Part shown: piece by piece, positions 8,829 to 17,275 of the stretch | Layout: each line of letters begins with the position of its first letter | Numbering within the stretch: the stretch's first letter is position 1 | Assembly: GCA_020632695.1 (NCBI GenBank) | Contig: JACKFB010000012.1 | Location: 124,001-188,000 of the forward strand | Source: Deltaproteobacteria bacterium | Lineage (GTDB): Bacteria; Myxococcota_A; UBA9042; PHBI01; JACKFB01 | Direction of reading: 5' to 3' | Length of the DNA: 64,000 bases | Position numbers and translations under genes: made by a program | The notes under the pieces: model-generated | Databases searched by the model: none | Told to the model about the DNA's origin: nothing | Seen by the model: the letters and a program-made list of their open reading frames with translations, nothing else

Positions 8829-9931
8829 GCGCCGAGGCCGAGGAGGCCATGCGCTTCTGGGACGCCGGCACCACCCACGCCTGGATGGCGCGGCACTGGA
8901 TGCCGCGGCTCTTCGAGCGCTTCGGTGCTGCCGTGCGCGCGCTCCACGACGCGGCGCCGGAGGCCTCGAAGCGGGCGGGGCTGGTGGCCATCGCCCGCCG
9001 CATCGTGCGGGCTGCGCCCCAGGTGCAGGAGGCCCTGGCGCGGGACCCGGCGCTGGCGCGCTGGGTCGCCGGGGTCGAGGAGGCGGTCGCCAGCGGCGCA
9101 CAGGCGACGCGCCTGCAGGCGCTGCTGGCGTTGCTGCCGCGCTTCGCGGTGGCCGTCGCCATGCGCGAGGGCGCCGACCTGGACCTGCCGGTGGTGCTGG
9201 GCTCCACCGGGCTGGCCCGCGTGCCGGCGGACGGGCGCATGCTCCAGGGGCCGCCGGCCCGGGCGGTGCGCGCGCAGGTGCGGGCGGGCGAGCTCATCAC
9301 CCACACCCGCGCGGCGCTGGCGGTGGGGCCCTTCGAGCTGGCCGACGGCGCCGCCGAGGGGGGCCGCATGCCGGTGCTCCGCCCGCTGACCGGCGCCGAC
9401 TCGTTGGCGGCGGTGAAGCCGCTGGCCCGGGGCGTGAACGCGCTGGGCGAGACCGCCCCCGCGGCCCTGGTGGAGGCCGCGGCGCTGTCGCCGGTGCTGG
9501 TAGCCATCGCCGCGGCCCCCGACGTGAGCCAGTCGGCCAGCCGCCCCGACGTGCGCGGGTGCGTGTGGCTGGCGGCCCCCGATCGCCCGCTGGTGGTGGC
9601 CGAGACCCTGCTCCACGAGACCAGCCACTCGAAGCTCTACCTCTTCGAGGACGCGCACCCGCTGGTGGAGGCCCCCGACCCGCCCCGCTTCACCGTGCCC
9701 TGGCGCGCCGATCCCCGGCCGGCCCGCGCCGTCCTGCTGGGCCTGCACGCCTGGGTGCGGGTGGTGTGCTGGCTGCGCTCGCTTGCCGAATCGGACTGGT
9801 CGCAGCCGGCGGCCGAGCGCCTGCCCGTGCTGCTCGGCGCGACCCGCGCCGCCGCCGACATCCTCTCGCGCGCCGACGGCCTGACACCCGCCGGCCGCGC
9901 GCTCACCGAGCGGCTGACCCGCGAGCTCTGA
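8825..9931 (+). CDS. HExxH-motif protein resembling the aKG-HExxH-type peptide beta-hydroxylases
   Basis: This is a 368-residue protein. Residues 264-268 read HETSH, within ETLLHETSHSKLYLFED, and about 27 residues later comes VPWRADPRPARAVLLGLHA, followed by a helix with VVCWLR. This pattern (HExxH, then a dipeptide-rich loop, then DPRP and a helix) matches the family that sits in FxsB and related RiPP clusters and is described as 2-oxoglutarate-dependent peptide beta-hydroxylases. Helices dominate the N-terminal half. No radical SAM enzyme or clear precursor peptide is nearby; the only partner is the overlapping upstream lipoprotein. The family call rests on motif recognition. A generic zinc metalloprotein is the alternative. 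Confidence 0.6.
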   Translation: MSAEAEEAMRFWDAGTTHAWMARHWMPRLFERFGAAVRALHDAAPEASKRAGLVAIARRIVRAAPQVQEALARDPALARWVAGVEEAVASGAQATRLQALLALLPRFAVAVAMREGADLDLPVVLGSTGLARVPADGRMLQGPPARAVRAQVRAGELITHTRAALAVGPFELADGAAEGGRMPVLRPLTGADSLAAVKPLARGVNALGETAPAALVEAAALSPVLVAIAAAPDVSQSASRPDVRGCVWLAAPDRPLVVAETLLHETSHSKLYLFEDAHPLVEAPDPPRFTVPWRADPRPARAVLLGLHAWVRVVCWLRSLAESDWSQPAAERLPVLLGATRAAADILSRADGLTPAGRALTERLTREL

Positions 9932-9992
9932 TTGTCCGGGTCCGCCGCCGCCCCGCGCACGGGCGGCGGCGGCGGACTCGCGCAGCTCCCCG

Positions 9993-10658
9993 TCAGACCG
10001 ACTTCTTCGAGAAGTACCAGTCGGTGACCTCGTACTCGGACTGCTGCAGCCGCTTCTCGGCGTCGGCGGCGGTCCCGGGCGGCGGCACGATGACCTTGTC
10101 GCCGGGCGTCCAGTTCGCCGGGCAGGCCACACCGTGCTTGTCGACGGTCTGCAGCGCGTCGACCACGCGCAGCACCTCGTCGAAGTTCCGGCCCACGTTC
10201 AGCGGGTAGTAGATCATCGCCCGCAGGATCCGCTTGGGATCGATGAAGAACACGGCGCGCACGGCCGAGGTGTCCGAGCTGGCCGAGTGGATCATCCCGT
10301 AGGCCTTCGACACCTTCATGTCCAGGTCGGCGATGACCGGGAAGCGGATGTCGACGTCGAAGTTCTCCTTGATGTTGCGGATCCAGGCGATGTGGCTGAA
10401 CACGCTGTCGACCGAGTTGCCCAGCAGGGCCACGTTGCGCCGCGCCAGCTCGTCCTCGAGCCCGGCGAAGGCCATGAACTCGGTGGTGCACACGGGCGTG
10501 AAGTCCGCCGGGTGCGAGAAGAGGATGACCCACTTCCCCTTCTGCCACTCGGAGAGCTGGATCTCGCCGGCGGTGGACTTGGCCTTGAAGTCGGGCACGG
10601 GCCCGTTGAGCTGCAGCGCGGGCTGCACGTTCGCCTGGACTTCCGTCGTCTCGCTCAT
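9993..10658 (-). CDS. Peroxiredoxin, Prx6/1-Cys-like
   Basis: This 221-residue protein reduces hydrogen peroxide and organic hydroperoxides in the cytosol. The catalytic motif PADFTPVCTTEF holds the peroxidatic Cys at residue 57, and GVACPANWTPGDKVI near residue 180 is typical of the Prx6-type C-terminal extension; the Cys there may or may not serve as a resolving residue. The active-site Arg lies in the SAVRAVFFIDP segment. AGGAG precedes the ATG. It stands alone between an oppositely oriented gene and the divergent mscS gene, with about 270 bases of shared upstream region. Confidence 0.93.
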   Translation of the reverse strand: MSETTEVQANVQPALQLNGPVPDFKAKSTAGEIQLSEWQKGKWVILFSHPADFTPVCTTEFMAFAGLEDELARRNVALLGNSVDSVFSHIAWIRNIKENFDVDIRFPVIADLDMKVSKAYGMIHSASSDTSAVRAVFFIDPKRILRAMIYYPLNVGRNFDEVLRVVDALQTVDKHGVACPANWTPGDKVIVPPPGTAADAEKRLQQSEYEVTDWYFSKKSV

Positions 10659-10929
10659 GGGTTGCTCCTGTCTGTCGATGCGTGGTCGGCGCGAGGCGGG
10701 CACGCGGCCCGACGCCGGGGCGCGCTCGCGCCCGGTGGGCTTCGCGCCCGTGGTCCCCGGGAGCACGACGCGCGCCTGGGGCCCGGCGCTCTCGCGCTCG
10801 TGGAGGCATGCACGATAGCCCTTTCCGAGAGCGCCCGCGAGAGCCGGGGTGGCCGTCCGGTCCGGCCCTCCCGCGCCTATCGCGCGACCCCGCGGCGTGC
10901 TTTGCTCCATGCGCCACAAGGAGGACACC

Positions 10930-11790
10930 GTGGACGCATTCCAAGCACGGCTGGAGCAGCTTCTCTCCCCTCGCGCCATCGCCGATCACATCATGGGCGA
11001 GCTCCTGCCCGATCTCGTGATGGCCGCCCTGACCCTGGGCCTCTTCTACCTCGCCTGGCGCGTGGTCCGCCGCATCACCCAGACCGTGCTGACCCGCGCG
11101 CACCTCGACGCGACCGGCACCGCGTTCGCCCAGTCGGTCATCAAGTACGCGCTCTTCGCCATCGGCTTCGTCGCCGCCCTGGCCCAGCTCGGCGTGGACA
11201 CCTCCTCCCTGCTGACCAGCCTGGGGGTCGCCGGCCTCACGATCGGCTTCGCCGCCAAGGACGCGCTCTCCAACATCATCAGCGGCCTCTTCATCTTCTG
11301 GGACCGCCCCTTCGTCATCGGCGACCTCGTCGAGGTGAACGGCCGCTACGGCCGTGTCACCGAGATCACGATGCGCTCCACCCGCGTGGTCACCGTGGAC
11401 GGGAAGATGCTGGCGATCCCGAACTCCGAGGTCGCCAACTCCACCGTCGCCTCCTACACCAACTTCCCGCACCTCCGGCTGGACATCGACATCTGCATCG
11501 GCGTGGGCGAGGACATCGACCGCGTGCGCGCGCTGCTGCTCGCACTGGTCGCCGGTGACGATCGCTTCATGGAGGCGCCGGCGCCGGTCGTGGTGGTGCT
11601 CGCGCTCAACGACTACAACGTGGCGCTCCAGCTACGCGCCTGGATCGTCGACGAGCGCACCCATGTCGAGATGAGCGCCTGGCTGCGCGAGCAGGCCTTC
11701 AAGCAGCTCACCCGGGCCGAGGTCGAGATGCCCTTCGAGACCCTCAACGTGCTCACCGCGGCGCCGGGCGTCCGCGCCGGCGCCGCGTAG
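10930..11790 (+). CDS. mscS: Small-conductance mechanosensitive channel, MscS family
   Basis: This 286-residue protein has transmembrane helices at about residues 20-45, 60-80 and 85-110. The pore-lining helix is followed by the family signature GLTIGFAAKDALSNIISGLF and FVIGDLVEVNGRYGRVTEI, then the beta domain with IPNSEV and a cytoplasmic cage domain. GTG at 10930 is taken as the start because AAGGAGG stands five bases upstream; an in-frame ATG at 10909 would add seven residues and lacks such a site. The channel would sit in the inner membrane and release osmolytes on hypo-osmotic shock. It is a monocistronic gene, divergent from the peroxiredoxin. Confidence 0.94.
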   Translation: MDAFQARLEQLLSPRAIADHIMGELLPDLVMAALTLGLFYLAWRVVRRITQTVLTRAHLDATGTAFAQSVIKYALFAIGFVAALAQLGVDTSSLLTSLGVAGLTIGFAAKDALSNIISGLFIFWDRPFVIGDLVEVNGRYGRVTEITMRSTRVVTVDGKMLAIPNSEVANSTVASYTNFPHLRLDIDICIGVGEDIDRVRALLLALVAGDDRFMEAPAPVVVVLALNDYNVALQLRAWIVDERTHVEMSAWLREQAFKQLTRAEVEMPFETLNVLTAAPGVRAGAA

Positions 11791-11842
11791 GGCGGGCTCC
11801 GGACGGGACGAGGCCGGGTCGACGCGAGCCTCGCCGGCCCCG

Positions 11843-13843
11843 TCAGGGGCTGGGAGCCGGGTTGCCGCAGCCGGCCTGGCCGCCGCACTGGCCGACGGCC
11901 TGCAGCTCCAGGGAGAACCCGAACTGCTGCGTGCAGCTCTGGGTACACCCGGTCTTGCCGGAGTCCACGCAGTCGGACATGCAGGGCAGCGCGTTGGCGC
12001 ACGACGTCTTGGCCTGGCACGCCGCGAGCTGGCTGGCGCACTGGCTGCCCAGGCACTCCAGCAGCGAGCCGGACTGGGGCTGGCCGCAGTCCGCGGTGCA
12101 GTTGGCCGGCGACTCGCTCGACGCGCACACCCCGTCCCCGCACACCGCCGCCGGCGGAGGGGGGTTGCCGCCGCCGGCGCCGTCGAAGCAGTCGGTCTTG
12201 TAGGCGCACAGCGCCAGGTTGATCGCCTCGGACCCGAAGCCGCCCTTGGTCGCGCAGTCCTGCACGCAGTTCTGGTCGCCGGGCTGACAGTCGCCCAGGC
12301 AGGCCAGCGCCTTCGAGCACTCGGCCGACAGCGCGCAGGCCGCCGTCTCGGCCGGGCACGCCAGGCCGACGCACAGGACGATGTCCTCGGTGCCGCCGCC
12401 GCTGCAGTCCGCCGGGCAGCTCTGGGCGTTCTCCCCCTGGCCGCAGGTCCCGTCGCCGCAGGTCGGGGGGCTGCCGCAGTCCGCCGGGCAGCTCTGCTGG
12501 GTCTCCCCCTGGCCGCAGTTGCCGTCGCCGCAGCTCCCCGCCGGCGGGGCCAGGCACGAGGACCCGACCGTGCACAAGGCCAGGCCGATCGCCTCCTGCC
12601 CGAAGCCGCCCTTGGTGGCGCAGCCGGTCGCGCAGCCCTGGTCGCTGGGCGCGCACGCCTCGAGGCAGGTCACCGCCTTGGAGCACTCCGTCGAGGCCTG
12701 GCACGCGGTCAGCTCGGCTCCGCACTGCTCGGCCAGGCACTCGACCAGCGTGCCGGTCGAGCCGCCGCAGTCGGCCGCGCAGTTGGCGGCCGTCTCACCC
12801 GCGTCGCAGGTGCCGTCCCCGCAGCTGGGCCCCCCGCTGCAGTCGGCCGGACAGCTCGCCACCGTCTCGCCGCCCGCGCAGGCGCCGTCGCCGCACACCG
12901 GCCCGGTCGACTCGCAGTCCTCGGGGCAGCTCTGCGCGGTCTCGCCCGCGCCGCAGGTCCCGTCGCCGCACGCGCACTGCTCGGCGGTGCACTTGCGGAG
13001 CTGCTGGAAGATCGTGGTCACCTCCTGACCCACTCCCTGCAGGCAGCCCGGCACGCAGCCCGGCGTGGTGCAGTCCGCCGCGCACTCCACCGCCTGGGTG
13101 CAGGCCTCCGAGGCCTGGCAGGCGCCGAGCTGCTGCGCGCACTTGTCCTCGACGCAGCTCGTGGTGTCTCCGCCGCAGGTGTCCTGGTAGCCCTCGCAGC
13201 AGTCGTTGAAGATCGCGCAGTCCTTCTGGCACTGGCAGTCCGCGCCGTCGACGTACTCCTCGCACGCGCCGGGGCACGCGCTGGGCTGCTGGTCGAAGCA
13301 GGTGGCGTCCTGGCCGCAGCTCACGAGCCCGTCCACGATGAACCCGACGGCGCTGGCGACGCCCTCGCGGCAGGCGGCGCGGCAGCTCTCGTCCTCACAC
13401 TCGAGCACGCAGCCCATCACGGTCACGCAGGCCGGCAGCTCGAAGCAGGCGTCCAGCGCGCTCTTGCACTCCGCCCCCAGGCAGAGGAGCGCCCCGGTGG
13501 CCGCGCAGTCCTTGCGGCAGGTCAGGGCGTTCTCGCCGGGCTCGCAGACCTCGTTGCCGCAGACGGCGCTCGCCGCGTCCTGGTCGGGGCCGAGGTCCGT
13601 GGCGATGTCCGGCGCGACGGCGGCGTCCGCGTCGGGCCTGGCTTCGGTGTCGGCGACCGCGTCGGCGTCGGGCGCGCTCGCGTCGTCCTCGGGCGCGTCG
13701 CTGCTCACGTCCCCGCTCAGGCCGTCGAAGCCGTTGCCGTCGCCGAGCTGCCCCAGCCCGCTGTCGGTGCCGGAGTCGCCGCAGGCTGCCGGCATGAAGA
13801 GAGCGAGGGCGAAACCGAGGCAGAGAGCGGGCGAGCGACGCAT
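11843..13843 (-). CDS. Cys-rich repeat lipoprotein with a somatomedin-B-like motif
   Basis: This 666-residue exported protein has a lipobox ending at Cys 21 (LALFMPAAC) and then an Asp/Ala-rich linker to about residue 95. Two repeat types follow. Seven copies of CGDGxCxxGExxxxCxxDC (variants of CGDGTCGAGETAQSCPEDC) alternate with roughly 60-residue helical modules holding paired Cys (ECLAEQCGAELTACQAST type). One segment, CQCQKDCAIFNDCCEGY, matches the core spacing of somatomedin B domains. All are expected to form disulfides at the cell surface. GGAGG precedes the ATG. Function is unknown; the surface-adhesion or matrix role of related domains elsewhere is only a hint. Confidence 0.85.
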   Translation of the reverse strand: MRRSPALCLGFALALFMPAACGDSGTDSGLGQLGDGNGFDGLSGDVSSDAPEDDASAPDADAVADTEARPDADAAVAPDIATDLGPDQDAASAVCGNEVCEPGENALTCRKDCAATGALLCLGAECKSALDACFELPACVTVMGCVLECEDESCRAACREGVASAVGFIVDGLVSCGQDATCFDQQPSACPGACEEYVDGADCQCQKDCAIFNDCCEGYQDTCGGDTTSCVEDKCAQQLGACQASEACTQAVECAADCTTPGCVPGCLQGVGQEVTTIFQQLRKCTAEQCACGDGTCGAGETAQSCPEDCESTGPVCGDGACAGGETVASCPADCSGGPSCGDGTCDAGETAANCAADCGGSTGTLVECLAEQCGAELTACQASTECSKAVTCLEACAPSDQGCATGCATKGGFGQEAIGLALCTVGSSCLAPPAGSCGDGNCGQGETQQSCPADCGSPPTCGDGTCGQGENAQSCPADCSGGGTEDIVLCVGLACPAETAACALSAECSKALACLGDCQPGDQNCVQDCATKGGFGSEAINLALCAYKTDCFDGAGGGNPPPPAAVCGDGVCASSESPANCTADCGQPQSGSLLECLGSQCASQLAACQAKTSCANALPCMSDCVDSGKTGCTQSCTQQFGFSLELQAVGQCGGQAGCGNPAPSP

Positions 13844-14048
13844 GATGTCCTCCAGACGAGCGGCCGGAGGGTAGCAAGCGGGCCAACCCCGCGCAATCGC
13901 GTTGGACCCGGCGCCCCGCGGGGGAGCACCGGGGCGCACGCGGCGCGGGGGGCCGCGCGGCTGGCGAGCGCCGGCCCGGCGGGGTGGGCGGCGGCTCGGG
14001 GCTCGTGTAGACTTACAGCCTTTGGCGCATGACTGACCGGAGCGCGCG

Positions 14049-14483
14049 ATGGGCTTCTGGGGCCGCGGCCACGACCACATCGGCAACTTCAACTTCCGGA
14101 TCGAGATCGAGGGCCTGACGTCGGCCTCCTTCAAGGAGATGGACGGCATCGCCTCCGAGACCGAGATCATCACCTACGGCGGCTCGGTGGACCTCATCCA
14201 GCGCAAGCGCCCCGGCCGCACCAAGTGGTCGGAGATCACCCTCAAGCGCGGCTACACCAACAACCCCGAGCTGTGGGCCTGGCGCAAGTCGGTGATGGAC
14301 GGGAAGATCGACCGGCGGGCCGGCTCGGTCATCATCTGCGGCGACGATGGCTCGGAGATCGTGCGCTACAACTTCTTCGAGGCGTGGCCCACCAAGTGGA
14401 AGGGCCTGACCCTGGACGGCAAGGGCACCGACACGATCGTCGAGGAGCTGACCCTCGCGGTCGAGCGGGTCGAGCGCGGTTAG
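14049..14483 (+). CDS. Phage-type tail tube protein (T4 gp19/Pvc1-like)
   Basis: This 144-residue protein has the characteristic layout of contractile-tail inner tube subunits: FNFRIEIEGL, FKEMDGIASETEIITYGG, a central KWSEITLKRGYTNN with LWAWRKSVMDG, and the closing GTDTIVEELTLAVERVE. In phages and extracellular contractile injection systems this subunit stacks into the tube inside the sheath. No sheath, baseplate, spike or AAA gene is present in the window, so this copy is an orphan or acts with a machine encoded elsewhere. CGGAG precedes the ATG. A TAGACT sequence with flanking TGTA/TACA at about 14006-14017 could be a promoter element. Confidence 0.88.
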   Translation: MGFWGRGHDHIGNFNFRIEIEGLTSASFKEMDGIASETEIITYGGSVDLIQRKRPGRTKWSEITLKRGYTNNPELWAWRKSVMDGKIDRRAGSVIICGDDGSEIVRYNFFEAWPTKWKGLTLDGKGTDTIVEELTLAVERVERG

Positions 14484-14564
14484 GGACCTGCGGCGAGCCT
14501 GCCGCAGGGGCTGGGCCTCGCACCTTCAACGCATTCTTCCTCACACGGACCCCAGGCAGCAGCG

Positions 14565-16181
14565 ATGCGCAACGAGATCCGCGACGCCGTGGTGACGGAG
14601 GTGGAGTCCCGAATCCTCGAGGCCTGCCTGCGTCAGGCGGAGCTGCCCGGCGGGCTCCCGCTGGACGTGCTGGTCAACGACACGCTCTACCACGAGAAGA
14701 AGCGGCTGGAGCTGCACCCGCAGGCCCCCGGGCGCGATGACGACCTGGCCTTCTGGGGCCACGTGAAGTCACGTCTGGGCAACGCCGGCGGCCCCGAGCT
14801 GCGGCGCCTGCTGCAGGAGATCATCGACCGCTTCGTGCGCGAGGTGCTCGGCAACTTCAGCGACGCCGTCTACCGGCTGTCCACCAGCGTGCTGCCGCGC
14901 ACCCTGCCGGTGCTGCTCAACGCGATGAGCCCGCAGCGCCTGCTCTCCAAAGGGATGCCCGACCTCAGCGACACCATCCGCATCGAGGGCGACATCGAGG
15001 GGCTGCGCCGCTGCGAGCGGCTGGGCACGGTCATCCTCACGCCCACCCATGTGTCGAACCTGGACTCGGTGGTCATCGGCTGGGCGCTCTACGCGATGGG
15101 CCTCAAGCCCTTCACCTTCGGGGCGGGCCTCAACCTCTTCGCCAACCCGCTGCTCTCCTTCTTCATGCGCAACCTCGGCGCCTACCGGGTGGACCGCACC
15201 AAGACGGCGCCGCTCTACAAGGACGTGCTCAAGGAGTACGCGACGGTCACCCTCGAGATGGGCCAGTCGCAGCTCTTCTTCCCCGGCGGCACGCGCGCCC
15301 GCTCAGGCTTCATCGAGCAGCACCTGAAGCTCGGCCTGCTCTCGAGCGGCATCCACGCCTACATCAACAACCTGGTGCGCGGTCGGGCCCGCCCGCGGGT
15401 CTACGTGGTCCCCTGCACCACCAGCTACGAGGTGGTGCTCGAGGGCGAGACCCTCATCGAGGACCACCTCAAGCTCGTGGGCAAGTCCCGCTACATCATC
15501 ACCGACGACGAGTCCTTCCGCCCCAAGCAGGTCATGCGCTTCTTCCGCAGCGTGCTGGCGATGGACGGCCGCATCGTGCTGCGCATCGCCGACCCGCTGG
15601 ACGTGTTCGGCAACCGCGTCGACGCCGAGGGCGAGTCCATCGACGCGCGCGGCCGCCGCGTGGACATCAGCCGCTACGTGCTCGACGACACGGGCCGCCC
15701 GGCCCACGTGCCCCAGCGCGACCGCGTCTACGTGCGCGAGGTCGGGGCCGCCGTGGCGCGCGCCTTCCGCGAGCACAACGTCGTCCTGGCGACCAACCTG
15801 GTGGCCTTCACGCTCTTCGAGCACCTCAAGGCGCGCCACCCGACCATGGATCTCTACCGCCTGCTGCGCACGGGCGGCGACGGGACCGGCGTCGAGATGG
15901 GCGTCTTCGCCGAGCGCGTTCGGGCCGTCGCCGTGGCCGCCCGCGAGCTGGCCGACGCCGGCGAGCTGCACGTCACCGACGCGGTCGCCGAGGGCAACCC
16001 GGCCCGGCTCGTGGGCTCGGCGCTGCGCCACTACGGCAGCTACCACCGCAACCCGGTCATCACCCGGCGCGGCGACCGCGTCTTCGCCGGGGACATGAAC
16101 CTGCTCTACTACTACCACAACCGTCTGGCCGGCTACGGGCTCGAGGCCGCGGCGGTCGCCGACTCGCGCGAGGTGGCGTGA
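14565..16181 (+). CDS. Glycerol-3-phosphate/lysophosphatidate acyltransferase, PlsB/PlsC superfamily
   Basis: In this 538-residue protein the acyltransferase core spans about residues 150-310. Block I reads ILTPTHVSNLDSVVIGW, with the catalytic His and Asp in the HxxxxD spacing. Block II is YRVDRTKTAPLYKDVLKEYA and block III is LFFPGGTRARSG, where PlsB proteins have PEGGRSRTG. The C-terminal 200 residues are helical, as in PlsB-like proteins. It is shorter than E. coli PlsB (807 residues). The next gene, gpsA, overlaps by four bases and makes glycerol 3-phosphate, the expected substrate, and an APP1-like phosphatase follows. This context supports glycerophospholipid synthesis at the membrane. 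Confidence 0.85.
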   Translation: MRNEIRDAVVTEVESRILEACLRQAELPGGLPLDVLVNDTLYHEKKRLELHPQAPGRDDDLAFWGHVKSRLGNAGGPELRRLLQEIIDRFVREVLGNFSDAVYRLSTSVLPRTLPVLLNAMSPQRLLSKGMPDLSDTIRIEGDIEGLRRCERLGTVILTPTHVSNLDSVVIGWALYAMGLKPFTFGAGLNLFANPLLSFFMRNLGAYRVDRTKTAPLYKDVLKEYATVTLEMGQSQLFFPGGTRARSGFIEQHLKLGLLSSGIHAYINNLVRGRARPRVYVVPCTTSYEVVLEGETLIEDHLKLVGKSRYIITDDESFRPKQVMRFFRSVLAMDGRIVLRIADPLDVFGNRVDAEGESIDARGRRVDISRYVLDDTGRPAHVPQRDRVYVREVGAAVARAFREHNVVLATNLVAFTLFEHLKARHPTMDLYRLLRTGGDGTGVEMGVFAERVRAVAVAARELADAGELHVTDAVAEGNPARLVGSALRHYGSYHRNPVITRRGDRVFAGDMNLLYYYHNRLAGYGLEAAAVADSREVA

Positions 16182-17275
16182 TGTCCGAGAGCGCGCCGCG
16201 CACGGCGTCCGTCATCGGCGGCGGCTCCTGGGGCACCGCGCTGGCCCACATCCTCGGCACCCACGGCTACGAGACGCTGCTGTGGATGCGCGACGAGGAC
16301 ACCGTCCGCGAAGTCAACGAGGAGCGCACCAACCGCCGCTATCTGGGCGACGCGCCCATCGACCCCCACGTCGAGGCCACCTCGGACCTGGCGCGCTCGG
16401 CCACCCACGCCGAGCTGATCCTCGTCGTGGTGCCCTCGAAGGCCTTCCGCCAGGTGGCCAACGCCCTGGGCGACCACGTCGTGGGCGACCAGATCCTGGT
16501 GAGCGCGACGAAGGGGCTGCAGGAGGACGGCATGAAGCGCATGTCGCAGATCCTGCGGGAGGAGACCTGCTGCCGGAAGGTGGGCGCGCTGTCCGGGCCG
16601 AACCTGGCCAAGGAGGTGCTGGACGGCCACCCCACCTCGACCGTGGTGGCCAGCCCCTTCGAGGAGGTGATCGAGAAGGCGGAGCGCATGCTGTCGGGGC
16701 CACGCTTCCGCCTCTACGGCAACTTCGACATCGTCGGCGTGGAGCTGGCCGGCGCCCTCAAGAACATCTACGCCATCGCCGGCGGCGTGGCGGCCGGCCT
16801 GGGCTTCGCCGCCAACACGCAGTCGGCGCTCATCACGCGCGGGCTGGCCGAGATGTGCCGTTTCGGAAAGCGCTTCGGCGCCGACCCGGCCACCTTCCAG
16901 GGCCTGGCGGGCGTGGGCGACATGATCGCCACCTGCACCTCGACCCTGAGCCGCAACCACACGGTGGGGCGGCTGCTGGCCGGCGGCGGAAAGCTCGAGG
17001 ACATCGTCGAGTCGCTGGGCATGGTCGCCGAGGGCGTGGAGACCACCCGCGTGGTGCACCACTACGCGCGGCGCGAGCGCATCTACATGCCCATCGCCGA
17101 GGCCGTGCACCGCATGCTCTTCGAGGGGGCCACGCCCGAGAGCGCGCTGACCACGCTGATGGAGCGCGCGAGCCGCTACGAGGACCTGGACTCGCTCATC
17201 CACACCGGGCCCGTGGCCGGCGACTCGGTGGTCGAGTCGGCGCGGCTGGCGGCCCTCAATCGCCGGCTCGAATAG
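16178..17275 (+). CDS. gpsA: Glycerol-3-phosphate dehydrogenase [NAD(P)+]
   Basis: This 365-residue protein reduces dihydroxyacetone phosphate to sn-glycerol 3-phosphate. The Rossmann motif VIGGGSWGTALAHIL is at residues 12-26; LILVVVPSKAFRQV, ATKGLQ, ALSGPNLAKEV and the catalytic Lys region ELAGALKNIYAIAGG follow, then GLGFAANTQSALITRGLAEM and GLAGVGDMIATC. All are diagnostic for GpsA. Length is at the upper end for the family because of a short C-terminal tail. The ATG overlaps the acyltransferase stop (ATGA), and the following gene starts on the last base of its TAG, so the three are one translationally coupled unit. Confidence 0.96.
   Translation: MMSESAPRTASVIGGGSWGTALAHILGTHGYETLLWMRDEDTVREVNEERTNRRYLGDAPIDPHVEATSDLARSATHAELILVVVPSKAFRQVANALGDHVVGDQILVSATKGLQEDGMKRMSQILREETCCRKVGALSGPNLAKEVLDGHPTSTVVASPFEEVIEKAERMLSGPRFRLYGNFDIVGVELAGALKNIYAIAGGVAAGLGFAANTQSALITRGLAEMCRFGKRFGADPATFQGLAGVGDMIATCTSTLSRNHTVGRLLAGGGKLEDIVESLGMVAEGVETTRVVHHYARRERIYMPIAEAVHRMLFEGATPESALTTLMERASRYEDLDSLIHTGPVAGDSVVESARLAALNRRLE

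Noticed and set aside
14049..14483. Start of a complete extracellular contractile injection system cluster
   Set aside because: The flanking genes are an exported Cys-rich protein and lipid enzymes; no other injection system gene is seen.
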